DNA of 46,248 nt, from contig CALRHH010000002.1 in NCBI GenBank assembly GCA_943359395.1, positions 1 to 46,248 of the forward strand. Reading direction: 5' to 3'. The position numbers were made by a program, and so were the translations under genes. Every line of letters begins with the position of its first letter. Position 1 is the stretch's first letter. Below are positions 19,226-28,324 of the stretch, one piece after another. Origin of the DNA: Candidatus Nomurabacteria bacterium. Its GTDB lineage: Bacteria; Patescibacteriota; Minisyncoccia; Phycocordibacterales; UBA2100. Below the pieces are notes generated by a model. That model did no database searches. It worked only from the letters and a program-made list of their open reading frames with translations, and was not told the DNA's origin.

Positions 19226-19502
19226 TTCCATAATAGTCTTTCAATCGCTTTGCAAGAAAGCGGCGACCCTCAGAGTGCTTGAAGTACGCTTCGCGTCGTA
19301 TCGCGTCGGTTCGAGAACGACACGCTTCATAGTACACGAGAGAGAAGGGTCGTCGCGGAGCTGTGGCAAGGCTTTTGCCCTGCTGGTGTTGATCCATGCG
19401 CTTTCGCAGGTCATTCGTAAATCCGACGTATTGTTTGTTGTCCTTCATACTTTCCAACACATATACGTAGTAAAAGCGATTCGAAATTGTCCTGCCGGGC
19501 AT
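19196..19502. mobile_element. Candidate small mobile element: GIY-YIG gene bracketed by about 25-bp inverted repeats
   Basis: Left end ACCCGGCTAGTACAATTTCGAAT; right end reverse complement ATGCCCGGCAGGACAATTTCGAAT. The GIY-YIG stop codon (19221-19223) adjoins the left repeat and its start codon lies in the right repeat. Confidence 0.6.
19221..19502 (-). CDS. GIY-YIG domain nuclease (UvrC-N/UPF0213-like)
   Basis: FYYVYVLESMKDNKQYVGFTNDLRKRMDQHQQGKSLATAPRRPFSLVYYEACRSRTDAIRREAYFKHSEGRRFLAKRL: canonical GIY-YIG (YVYVL...YVGFT) with R, E residues. Confidence 0.95.
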   Translation of the reverse strand: MPGRTISNRFYYVYVLESMKDNKQYVGFTNDLRKRMDQHQQGKSLATAPRRPFSLVYYEACRSRTDAIRREAYFKHSEGRRFLAKRLKDYYGT

Positions 19503-19508
19503 ACCACG

Positions 19509-21206
19509 CTAGTCAGTTTTAATTGAATATGGATCACTGTCAGGACAATAGTACACATGTGCAGCGATGACGCCAGAAGAGGTCGCAAACTTCACGGTGC
19601 ACGTACTGAAGAATTTACTATAGAAACCATTTTCATTGAGATGCGGCACATCTACGACCAGATATTCGCCGGTGAACTTCGCGAACAACGCCTTGTGCCC
19701 TTCTTCGTACCCCGGCACCGCATAAAACCTGCCGGCGTACTTCCCCATCCAACTCAGCTCATACGCGCCCGTGTCAGCATGCGTAATGATGCCCTTCACA
19801 TCGCTACCGGCGATATATGCGAGGCTCGTCCGAAGCGCATCAGGAGCACTGCCGTTGATGCGACCCCAAATATACTCTTCCACAAAGATGCCGTTGAACG
19901 CCACTCCGAGCACGATGAGGGCGACAAGGAGCACGCCGCGCGCCTGCGGCATAAGGCGCGCGAGAGCAACAAGGGCGGCGGAGATGCCGAATCCGACAGT
20001 GATGACGAGGAACGAGATATAAAATCCTATCGGTCCGTTGCCTCCCGTAAACGGCATCAAGATATTCCAATTCCCGGCCCCGATTGCGGAAATCCATTCT
20101 GTCTTCGGATAGAGGGGTAAGACCTCCGGCGAGAGAAAGTTGAGTGTGACGAGGAGCGCTGTGCATGCGACGCCGAGAAGACTGCCTAGGGCAAGAGTTC
20201 GCGTTGTGAGTCCACTCGTCGCGTCTGCCAAAATAGTACCCACGATTGCCGCGAGCGGCACGATGGTATACATCAAATATTTATCGAGAGCTCCCTGCGA
20301 GAAATCAAATAGGACAAAGTAAAAGAACGCGCCCAACGCTAAATACACGACAAATATCCGATTCTTCGCGAGCGTCTTCTTCGATATGAGCACAAGCGGT
20401 ACCAGAAGGAGCGGAGAAAGGTAGAACATCGCCTTTACGGCCTGTATCAAAATTTGCAGATACCCACGCCCTTCGAAGCGCACATAAGAAAGCGTGTGAA
20501 CGACGGTTTGGCTCACGTCAAAAGATGGAATGAAAAAATGCGCGCCCGCGATTGCGGTGACCGAGACGACCGCACAGGCTAAAGCGGCGAAGGCTGCACG
20601 GACAAGAAGCTCGCGCGTAAGTCTGTGGCGGACTTCGAATAGATAATCGAGAATCAACGCACCCAGGACCAGAACGAAGCTGAGCTTGGTCAAAAATCCA
20701 ACAATGAGTGCGAGCGCGAGAACAAACAACCATCCGTATGAACCACGAGTGGATGCCGAATCACGAAAACGGTCGTAGGAATACATTGCCGCGAGAAAGA
20801 AGGTTGGGAGTATGGTCCCATCCATATCGAGCATGAGGGATGCGAGTACTTCATAAGCGGATACAGCATACAAACCCGCTGCGTAAAGTGCAGCATGCAC
20901 TCCCACACGCCGACGCACTACTGTATACAACAATAAAGCTGATAACACCCCAAACGCAAGCGGCATAAGCCGAAGATCGTCTGCTCCGACGATTTCCCCG
21001 CTCCATCGGTAGATTAATTCCATAAGTGGCGGGTGTGCAGACAGACCTCCGACTGTATGCTCGCGTACCATCTCCGCGTTTTTCCATTCATCCTGATGAT
21101 ATGGAAGAGAGAGTCCTGGCAAGCGTATTACTACGAACACGAAAAGGAGTGCCGTAACCGCGAGAAATTCGCGTTTCCTATTCTGAAGTGACGAAACATT
21201 CGACAT
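19509..21206 (-). CDS. GT39/ArnT-like membrane glycosyltransferase
   Basis: LPGLSLPYHQDEWKNAEMVREHTVGGLSAHPPLMELIYRWSGEIVGADDLRLMPLAFGVLSALLLYTVVRRRVG: GT-C first-loop DE/DD motif and PMT_2-like topology. Confidence 0.85.
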   Translation of the reverse strand: MSNVSSLQNRKREFLAVTALLFVFVVIRLPGLSLPYHQDEWKNAEMVREHTVGGLSAHPPLMELIYRWSGEIVGADDLRLMPLAFGVLSALLLYTVVRRRVGVHAALYAAGLYAVSAYEVLASLMLDMDGTILPTFFLAAMYSYDRFRDSASTRGSYGWLFVLALALIVGFLTKLSFVLVLGALILDYLFEVRHRLTRELLVRAAFAALACAVVSVTAIAGAHFFIPSFDVSQTVVHTLSYVRFEGRGYLQILIQAVKAMFYLSPLLLVPLVLISKKTLAKNRIFVVYLALGAFFYFVLFDFSQGALDKYLMYTIVPLAAIVGTILADATSGLTTRTLALGSLLGVACTALLVTLNFLSPEVLPLYPKTEWISAIGAGNWNILMPFTGGNGPIGFYISFLVITVGFGISAALVALARLMPQARGVLLVALIVLGVAFNGIFVEEYIWGRINGSAPDALRTSLAYIAGSDVKGIITHADTGAYELSWMGKYAGRFYAVPGYEEGHKALFAKFTGEYLVVDVPHLNENGFYSKFFSTCTVKFATSSGVIAAHVYYCPDSDPYSIKTD

Positions 21207-21207
21207 G

Positions 21208-22251
21208 TTACTTTAAAGTAGTTTCCCCCGCGAGTCTTTTGCCGAGCGTTTTCAGACTCTGGTCCGCGAGTATCTTCTCCCGCAATTGCGCTGCCAGAGA
21301 AGTGCGCTCGCTCTCGGATAGCGCGAGAGCTTCTCGGAGCTTCTCCGCTACCGCCGGCGCATCCTCGGCGTCCGTAAGACGAAAACGCTTACCTGCCAGA
21401 GCCTCAAAATCCTGACTCGCTGCAAGGACGAGACAACCGCATGCGGCCGCTTCAAACATCGCTTTGTCGTAGGTTCCGCTCGAAGAGAGATTCATATATA
21501 TCTCATGAGCACTGAAAATACGGGGAGCTTGCGCATGCGGGACACCTTCGAAGAATTTCACCCTATTCTCGAGTGCAAGCTCTCTGTCGCGCTCCACTAC
21601 TCCTTCGCGGTATGCAGCATCTGCCGGCAGCGCTGTACCGTAGAACGAAGCGCTGAATTCAGTTCCTTCTTGAGCGATGATTCCAAGTGCCTCAAGGAGA
21701 ACGAGCGGTCTCTTGGCGGGAGCGAAGCGACCGAAGAAAAGGATTGAACGCGGCATCCGCTCAATCTCCGTTTGCGGCATGAACATGTCGGTATCAACGC
21801 CGACAGGCATGATAACCGTCTTTTTGTACTTAGCGGTGTGGGAAAACTTCGACGTGCAAAATACCTTCACACAAAATTTCGCCGCGAGGTCAGTCAGAAA
21901 GTTACCTGCGTAGTGGTTGCGCCACATGTAGATACGCTTGCCCAAGAGCTTCCACAGCCAGCCCGCAAGAAGGATGTACTCCTGATTCATGTGCACGAAA
22001 ACGGTGTCGTATTCACGGCGAAGCTGCCACACGAAGCGGAAGAATCTGCGGAGATACATGGTGCGCGATACGCCCCCTTCCTTGCCCAAGGAATGCACCG
22101 TCACGTTCGCGGGAAGTTGATGTTGTCCTTCCTTGAGGCATATCACGTGGATGTGCTCGTAGTGTTTCGAAAGCTCAATAAGCCATGCGTGGAAGAAGCC
22201 CAGGAACGGGTCCGTTCTATCGACAACTTGAGTGACAATGAGAAGCTTCAT
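21208..22251 (-). CDS. Glycosyltransferase family 4
   Basis: ILFFGRFAPAKRPLVLLEALGIIAQEG...EIYMNLSSSGTYDKAMFEAAACGCLVLAAS. Confidence 0.88.
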   Translation of the reverse strand: MKLLIVTQVVDRTDPFLGFFHAWLIELSKHYEHIHVICLKEGQHQLPANVTVHSLGKEGGVSRTMYLRRFFRFVWQLRREYDTVFVHMNQEYILLAGWLWKLLGKRIYMWRNHYAGNFLTDLAAKFCVKVFCTSKFSHTAKYKKTVIMPVGVDTDMFMPQTEIERMPRSILFFGRFAPAKRPLVLLEALGIIAQEGTEFSASFYGTALPADAAYREGVVERDRELALENRVKFFEGVPHAQAPRIFSAHEIYMNLSSSGTYDKAMFEAAACGCLVLAASQDFEALAGKRFRLTDAEDAPAVAEKLREALALSESERTSLAAQLREKILADQSLKTLGKRLAGETTLK

Positions 22252-22308
22252 ATTGACGATATTGTCGGCAGGGGTATAATGTGCATATCACCAACGGAAA
22301 AGATAACC

Positions 22309-22830
22309 CTACAAGGTTCCGTCCTTGTGGGGCCTTTTCTTTGTATACGCTAACCGCTCCTTTAGGTCGTTCATAAATCTCAGATGGGATCGGAAAATCT
22401 TGAACTTAAGCAAGGCGGAAAATTTCAGTCTATTTGGCACCAAGAGCGCTTGTAACTTTTCCTGCTCCATGAAGTACTTGGCTAGACAATAAAAATCACC
22501 ATCGCCTGTAACAATTACTGCCTTTTGGAAGTTTTGATACTCAATCATCGCCTGTAGAACGAGTTCTGCGTCGCAATTTCCCTTTGTTGTACCGTCTTTA
22601 TACTCCAGTGTCGGCTTGAATACACACAGGAAGCCGGCATCCTGTAGCGCGGTGTACAACTCACTATTTCCTTCTACGTATCCGATGAAAAGAAAAGCTT
22701 TTGTCACCCCGTATTTTTCCTGCAAATGGATGCGGAATCTTCGCCAGTCGAGCCGCCACCCCTGATCTCGAATCGCCAAATTTACATTTTGACTGTCGAC
22801 GAACGCGTAATTGTTGCGGGTGTCGCGCAT
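22309..22830 (-). CDS. NYN-domain (LabA/DUF88-like) putative PIN-fold nuclease
   Basis: YAFVDSQNVNLAIRDQGWRLDWRRFRIHLQEKYGVTKAFLFIGYV...KGNCDAELVLQAMIEYQNFQKAVIVTGDGDFYCLAKYF: conserved Asp residues of NYN fold. Confidence 0.9.
   Translation of the reverse strand: MRDTRNNYAFVDSQNVNLAIRDQGWRLDWRRFRIHLQEKYGVTKAFLFIGYVEGNSELYTALQDAGFLCVFKPTLEYKDGTTKGNCDAELVLQAMIEYQNFQKAVIVTGDGDFYCLAKYFMEQEKLQALLVPNRLKFSALLKFKIFRSHLRFMNDLKERLAYTKKRPHKDGTL
22311..22336. terminator. Hairpin CCCTACAAGG-TTCCGT-CCTTGTGGGG followed by CCTTTTCTTT on + strand
   Basis: 10-bp stem read directly; overlaps the 3' end of the NYN ORF. Confidence 0.5.
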
Positions 22831-22833
22831 ATG

Positions 22834-24798
22834 TTATTTGCCATATACCCCCTCGAGCAAATCGAGGTCCTTACCCGAGTCGCGTAAGAGCTGTACATTC
22901 TTCTGTTCAAGCCCCTTCAAGACATCGATTCCCTTCGTGTCGTCAGGGAATGATTGCTCGTACATTGAGCGAAATGCTGCGAAGTCCTTGATGAAGCAAT
23001 GCCCGCCTGCCCCTCGCCCCGCGGGACCTCCGTGCCCACTCGCATGTATCGGGTCAAGATGCGAGCGTCCCATGCGAGGGTCTGCCGCAAAGGCGTCTCG
23101 AACATGCTCATAGTTGCCACCAAGCTTCTGCACGAAATCATAGAGGATGTTGATGTAGACGACTTTGACGTAGAGCCAGTTGTTGCCTGCGTATTTGACG
23201 AACTCCGCTTCCACTGCCGAGCAGACGAGCTCGAATGGTGCGGGCGGAAGTATCGAAAGCACTCGCTGTGCCTGCGCACGTACCGGAGGAGAATCCTCAC
23301 AAATACCGATGATGTTGCGGTCGGGATGCATGGCATCATACGCCGCCGTTGCCTCGCGCAAGAATTCCGGGCTATGCATCACGATTTTCTTGGGAAATTC
23401 TTCCTGAATACCTATCGTCTGTCCCGGAAGCATCGTGGATTTAATGACAGCGACCTTGCCGTCTCCCACGAGCGATACCGCTTGCCGCACGATTGAGTCA
23501 TCGAACCTCGTGCGTCGCCCGCCTTCGCCCGAGGCTTCGTCGGGCACAGTCGGCGTGGGCACCGCGATAAAGACGATGTCGCAATCTTTTATTTTGTCCT
23601 TGTTCTTCCGATACGGCTCTTCGAGCGCGTAGCGCATCACCGCGTATCCTCGACCTTCGAGCTCGTCAGCATAATTCTTGCCAATGAATCCTTGTCCCAC
23701 GTACCCCACGATCGGCGGGGCTTCTATTTCCTGCTTCGCTCCCGTACGGCGTTCGAAGCCGCTTGATGACGCAATGTCGGCGAGCCACAATTCGCGGTAT
23801 TCAGCCTCTGACGGAAGATTGAGTGTGAGCTTGCCCCGCTTCCCTTCCGAAAGTACCGCGATGGCGACGCGCGGCAAATCCGCGGACGTGGCAATGATGG
23901 CTCCCGCTTCGCGGGCAAGCCCGACATCATACGAAACGACAGAACATCCCGCGGCGAGTGCCTCGACGATGACCATCCCGAACCCCTCGTAACGAGATGT
24001 GACAAGCGTGAGGTCTGCGGCTTTGTAAAATGGAAACGGGTCTTGCGCGCCCTCAAACACAACTTTTTTTGTAATGTTGAGTTCAGCTACGAGTGATCCA
24101 AGCGCTACGCGCTCTGAGCCGCTTCCAATCACCACAAGCCCGACAGCGGCATCCGCTTTCGAAATCTCAGCGAATGCGCGAATTGACGCCGCGACGTCCT
24201 TCTCTTTTTCTAACCGCGCAACAACGAGAACAATTTTCTTAAAATTCGGGTACCGTGCGCGACGATCGAGTGGTTCGGCCTTCGCAAGACTTTCTATATC
24301 AACAAATACAGGCAAGACGTTCGGCGCCGTGTATCCGCGTGCAACGAGTGAATCGGCGATGCGCTTCGATACCACGCGCACGGCATCCGCCTGCGACAAA
24401 AGGAATCGCGCGAGCAACGCTTTGAGGCGATTGCCGAAGGAGCGCGAAGTGAAGTACGGGTCAAAGAGGTCGGTGTGTACCTGCAGGTGGAGCTTGCTTC
24501 CACGCATCCATGCGATACACCACGCGATGAGCCCGATAAGAAATGGGTCCTGCGCGGAGACCACATCAGGTCTCTGAAGGCGCCAGCCCGCCGCAATGGT
24601 GCGCAGAGAGCCCAAAACGCGCCCCAGGCCGAATCCACGTACTGAGGCGTTACCCGAAATCTGCACGAGCTGTTTCGGCCCGTGCGGCACGAGCACGTCC
24701 ATGCGCTCAACAGTACGTGCCTGCATCCGCAGACGCTTCGTAACAGCGCTCGTTTCATTAAAGACGTTCCAGTCCGTACCGAGTACAAGGAGTCGCAT
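22834..24798 (-). CDS. Fusion: GT4 glycosyltransferase + UDP-glucose/GDP-mannose dehydrogenase-like (NAD-binding and central domains)
   Basis: N-term GT4 (VLVVARLEKEKDVAASIRAF; VTSRYEGFGMVIVEALAAGCSVVSYDVGLARE); C-term VGYVGQGFIGKNYADELEGRGYAVMRYALEEPYRKNKDKIKDCDIVFIAVPTPT...GRGAGGHCFIKDFAAF (catalytic Cys motif). Confidence 0.9.
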   Translation of the reverse strand: MRLLVLGTDWNVFNETSAVTKRLRMQARTVERMDVLVPHGPKQLVQISGNASVRGFGLGRVLGSLRTIAAGWRLQRPDVVSAQDPFLIGLIAWCIAWMRGSKLHLQVHTDLFDPYFTSRSFGNRLKALLARFLLSQADAVRVVSKRIADSLVARGYTAPNVLPVFVDIESLAKAEPLDRRARYPNFKKIVLVVARLEKEKDVAASIRAFAEISKADAAVGLVVIGSGSERVALGSLVAELNITKKVVFEGAQDPFPFYKAADLTLVTSRYEGFGMVIVEALAAGCSVVSYDVGLAREAGAIIATSADLPRVAIAVLSEGKRGKLTLNLPSEAEYRELWLADIASSSGFERRTGAKQEIEAPPIVGYVGQGFIGKNYADELEGRGYAVMRYALEEPYRKNKDKIKDCDIVFIAVPTPTVPDEASGEGGRRTRFDDSIVRQAVSLVGDGKVAVIKSTMLPGQTIGIQEEFPKKIVMHSPEFLREATAAYDAMHPDRNIIGICEDSPPVRAQAQRVLSILPPAPFELVCSAVEAEFVKYAGNNWLYVKVVYINILYDFVQKLGGNYEHVRDAFAADPRMGRSHLDPIHASGHGGPAGRGAGGHCFIKDFAAFRSMYEQSFPDDTKGIDVLKGLEQKNVQLLRDSGKDLDLLEGVYGK

Positions 24799-24929
24799 CG
24801 ACGAACTGTAGCCGTTTTTTAGCTCTTTTTCAAGGACACCTGCGCGTGGATTTTATAGATTTTACAACAAGAAAATAGACAACGGGAACGGATGAGTGTG
24901 GAACGCTACACGAAAAAAAAATCGATGCT

Positions 24930-25790
24930 TCAGGTACGTTTAGAAACTTGTGCTCCATAGACTTCCCGTAAGAGCTTCATATCTTTTTTTGTCGCGGTAA
25001 GTAGTGAGATGTTGTGCTTTTGGGCAGCCTTGAGCAGTGCCCTTCCTTCGCGCTGTCCGAATTTGTCATACTGTGCGGCAAACGCGGCAAAATCTTTTAT
25101 AAAACAAGGTCCGCCCGCGCCGCGACCAGATTTATGCACCGGTCTAATGTACCAATTTGATACCATGGGGTCTTTCTCAAGCGCTTTCTGTATTGCGCTC
25201 GAGTCGGCACCCCAATAAACGGCAGTATCGTACATGAGGTTGTACGTCAAGACCTGCATATATCCGCTCACATTATGGGCGTATTTATAAATTTCCGCTT
25301 CCTCACTCGAACAAAAAAGGGAGAAGGGCGCACGCGGCAAAATACGATGAATAAGCCTCGCCGCCTTTTTGTGCTGTGCGTCTTTGATGGGAAGACCAAG
25401 TATATTTGCAAATGGATGCGCAGCATCTTTCGCCGCTGTTGATGTATTTAGAAACTCGGGAGAAAAAACGATGATGATATTCGGAAATTTCTTCTGTAGT
25501 CGCGCCGTCCCTCCAGGTATGAGCGTCGACTTGATGACCGCAATTGCTCCTTTTCGGAGGAATCGCAAACCGTCTTCTACAATCGATACATCAAACCCGC
25601 CCGACATCGTTGGCGTGGGGACACAGATGAACACGACCTCACACTCTTTTATTTTGTCTTTGTTCTTGCGGTATGGTTCCTCAAGTGCGTATCGGGTAAC
25701 AGAATACCCACGTTTTTTAAAGTCATCGGCATAGCTTTTCCCTACAAATCCCTGTCCAATGAAACCAACTGAGGGTGTTTTTATAGACAT
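24930..25790 (-). CDS. UDP-glucose/GDP-mannose dehydrogenase-like, short form
   Basis: VGFIGQGFVGKSYADDFKKRGYSVTRYALEEPYRKNKDKIKECEVVFICVPTPT...GRGAGGPCFIKDFAAF; paralog of the C-terminal half of the preceding fusion. Confidence 0.9.
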   Translation of the reverse strand: MSIKTPSVGFIGQGFVGKSYADDFKKRGYSVTRYALEEPYRKNKDKIKECEVVFICVPTPTMSGGFDVSIVEDGLRFLRKGAIAVIKSTLIPGGTARLQKKFPNIIIVFSPEFLNTSTAAKDAAHPFANILGLPIKDAQHKKAARLIHRILPRAPFSLFCSSEEAEIYKYAHNVSGYMQVLTYNLMYDTAVYWGADSSAIQKALEKDPMVSNWYIRPVHKSGRGAGGPCFIKDFAAFAAQYDKFGQREGRALLKAAQKHNISLLTATKKDMKLLREVYGAQVSKRT

Positions 25791-25872
25791 GATGGCATAT
25801 TATGTGGTCTTAAAATGAGCAATGCAAGACGCGAAGAATCTGACTGATTATCGAAGCAAGTTTAGAGAATCT

Positions 25873-26874
25873 TTAAATACGCCCATTCAAGACGGCGAGA
25901 TACTCCCGCGTAATATCGTCGTAGGTATGAATTTCATTGAAATCGGCAATTCGCGCAGAGAGACGTTCGTAAACCTCTGGATTTGCAAGTTCACCGATCC
26001 CACGCACCATATCGGTCTCATCAAGTGGATCTACGATTACGCCATAATCTCTGAATCGCTCCGCGTAGCCGGAGTGTTTTGTAAGTAAAAAAGGTTTTCC
26101 AGCCCGCATGGCATCAAGGATATAATTCGGTGCCACATCTGATATGGATGGCACAACAACCGCATAACATCCCTTTATTCGTTCGACAAGCTCGGCATGC
26201 GGTATCATACCTTCTTCAAGTCTCACGTCAGGATACTCTTGCTTTGCGGCGGCAAAAGCACGTTTAAACGCAGGAGCGTTCTTAAGAGCTATTTGGCGTG
26301 AATAAAAGAGAAAATTCTTCTGTCGAGCAGGCACAACGTCTCGGGGAATACCAACGGCGTTTTCAATTACGCGTATTCTTTTTTCTTCTAATCTATACGC
26401 GTTGTGCCATAGGTCAAGTAACCACTGCGTATTAAAAACGACTATCGCTTGTTGGAGTATCCAGCGGGTTATGGCAAACGTGATCTTTTCTTTCATCCCC
26501 CACTTTTCGCGATGTTGATAGAATTCCGGAAGCGGAAGCAAGTCGCCGGTTCTTTCGAGATACTGTTCCCAAATAAAATCTCCTCCGACCCGGACGATAA
26601 GGGGGGTGCGCGAGATAAAATGTGCGAGCGCGGCAGGAAGCCCGACTGAATACGTGTCGAATGCAATGATTCCATCTGCAAAAAAAGTGCGAGGAATGAG
26701 TTTAATTGCGTAGAGAAGGTGCCGAAGGCCGGTTGGCCACTTTTTGAGAGTGCCGTAGAGCACCACAGACACCTTATGCCCCTGACTTTCGAGTGCTTCG
26801 ACTAAATTTGCGGCATACGTAGACGGTCCCCCGACTTCCGGCGGGTAAATCCCAGTTGCAACGACAATCTTCAT
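25873..26874 (-). CDS. Glycosyltransferase family 4
   Basis: MKIVVATGIYPPEVGGPSTYAANLVEALESQGHKVSVVLYG; VVVPSISDVAPNYILDAMRAGKPFLLTKHSGYAE. Confidence 0.88.
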   Translation of the reverse strand: MKIVVATGIYPPEVGGPSTYAANLVEALESQGHKVSVVLYGTLKKWPTGLRHLLYAIKLIPRTFFADGIIAFDTYSVGLPAALAHFISRTPLIVRVGGDFIWEQYLERTGDLLPLPEFYQHREKWGMKEKITFAITRWILQQAIVVFNTQWLLDLWHNAYRLEEKRIRVIENAVGIPRDVVPARQKNFLFYSRQIALKNAPAFKRAFAAAKQEYPDVRLEEGMIPHAELVERIKGCYAVVVPSISDVAPNYILDAMRAGKPFLLTKHSGYAERFRDYGVIVDPLDETDMVRGIGELANPEVYERLSARIADFNEIHTYDDITREYLAVLNGRI

Positions 26875-26883
26875 AAGTACTCA

Positions 26884-27000
26884 CTATAGCAAAGCGAACG
26901 GGACGCGCGCATGCCCCCGTTTGTACTGACAGAGCCGGAGTTTGGCTGCATAACAGACGTCGATGGTCAGGACGGCCGGACCTGTAGCTGCAGTTTTCAT
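26884..27000 (-). CDS. Possible small protein (38 aa) MKTAATGPAVLTIDVCYAAKLRLCQYKRGHARVPFALL
   Basis: ATG at 27000 preceded by a perfect AGGAGG at 27007-27012 (6-nt spacing) on the minus strand; fills the gap between two GT4 genes. No recognised family. Confidence 0.3.
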   Translation of the reverse strand: MKTAATGPAVLTIDVCYAAKLRLCQYKRGHARVPFALL

Positions 27001-27058
27001 GGGGCGCCTCCTCGCGCTTAGATAACCAGACAACGAATGGAGAAGAAACCCAAACGGG

Positions 27059-28324
27059 TTATCCCCTCGTGTCCAGAAGCGGCAGAAATACTTTCTCGCG
27101 CATGTCCTTCGCCACTGTATTCCAATCGTACTTCTCCACGGCGAGTGCATGCGCGGTCGCGACGACTGCCCTCACTTTCTCAGGACGCCCAATGATATCT
27201 TTCACCGCTTCCGCTACTTGCTCCGGCGAATCAGTATCCACCGCCCAGCCGGTGATTGGTGTATCAGGGTTGCGCTTCTCATCAAAAAGAAAATCAGCAA
27301 TGCCACCTTCTTGTGTGCCGACGACAGGGATACCTGCAGCGAAGGCTTCGACAAAAGAATTTCCCATGCCCTCGGAACGCGACGGCCTGATAAATATGTC
27401 TGAGGCGTGTAGGTACTTTGGAATATCGGCATGTGCGATACCTCCCACAAACCTCACCCGTTTTTCTACGCCACATTCGCGTACGAGACGCTTGAGCGCG
27501 AGGTCATCCGGCCCCGTCCCGAGGACGATGAATCGTATATTTTCAGGCAAAAGCTTCAAAGCTCTTATAACGATATCAATACCATTTTTGCGCACGAGGC
27601 GAGACGTCGTGATGAGAAGCACATCCCCCATCCCCTTGCCGAGGATGTCTTTCACTTCGTTGATAGTTACAGATAGTTCGGTGCGCGAAAAACGTTCTAC
27701 ATCGACGCCATTGGGAATAACCTCTAGCCTGCCCGAAAACCCCCGTCGACGTGCCCACCGCCCTAGGAACGTCGAGATAGCCTGCACCACGTCGGCGCGA
27801 GTGAATACTCGCGTAAAAAGAGGCCAGATAGGCAACATTATCCGCTCTATCTTTTCGAGTCTATCCCCTTCTTGGAGCGTCAAAATGTATCGGACGTCGG
27901 GCCGGAATAGTTTAAAAATGACCGCGGGAATACCACTCGAGTGCGCCATCATAGCCCAGATTCCGTCGTAGTGATGCTCGCGATGTAGCGAGAGGGCTTT
28001 CCACGCCGCGAGAAATTGAAACATATGTTTATTGAGCTTGAGCGGGTACTTACTCAAATCCTCAATGGAGGGATTCGGCCGCGAAAATCCGATGCGGTGT
28101 ACGAGGACATTGCCGATACGCTCCACCGTGGGAAGTGTCGAATCGAAACGGAGCGTCACCATATGAAACTCTATTTCAGATGCGTCGATGCGGTCCGTTA
28201 TTTCCTTGATGGCGAGCTCGGCGCCGCCCACATATTTCGGATAGTATGCGAGAGAGAAAATGAGTATTTTTTTCACCCCGTGAGAGAATGAGGCTGGTTT
28301 TCCAGGCTGGTTTGTATCATTCAT
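27059..28324 (-). CDS. Glycosyltransferase family 4
   Basis: LIFSLAYYPKYVGGAELAIKEITDRI; TTSRLVRKNGIDIVIRALKLLPENIRFIVLGTGPD; DIFIRPSRSEGMGNSFVEAFAAGIPVVGTQEGGIADFL. True start could be GTG at 28276 (GTGAAAAAAATACTC). Confidence 0.93.
   Translation of the reverse strand: MNDTNQPGKPASFSHGVKKILIFSLAYYPKYVGGAELAIKEITDRIDASEIEFHMVTLRFDSTLPTVERIGNVLVHRIGFSRPNPSIEDLSKYPLKLNKHMFQFLAAWKALSLHREHHYDGIWAMMAHSSGIPAVIFKLFRPDVRYILTLQEGDRLEKIERIMLPIWPLFTRVFTRADVVQAISTFLGRWARRRGFSGRLEVIPNGVDVERFSRTELSVTINEVKDILGKGMGDVLLITTSRLVRKNGIDIVIRALKLLPENIRFIVLGTGPDDLALKRLVRECGVEKRVRFVGGIAHADIPKYLHASDIFIRPSRSEGMGNSFVEAFAAGIPVVGTQEGGIADFLFDEKRNPDTPITGWAVDTDSPEQVAEAVKDIIGRPEKVRAVVATAHALAVEKYDWNTVAKDMREKVFLPLLDTRG

Noticed and set aside
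25822-26088. 88-aa plus-strand ORF near 25.8 kb
   Set aside because: Mostly antisense to the C-terminus of GT4 25873..26874; no motif support.
27069-27971. 300-aa plus-strand ORF antisense to GT4 27059..28324
   Set aside because: Low-complexity Ser/Thr/Arg composition typical of antisense shadow translation; GT4 motifs are on the other strand.
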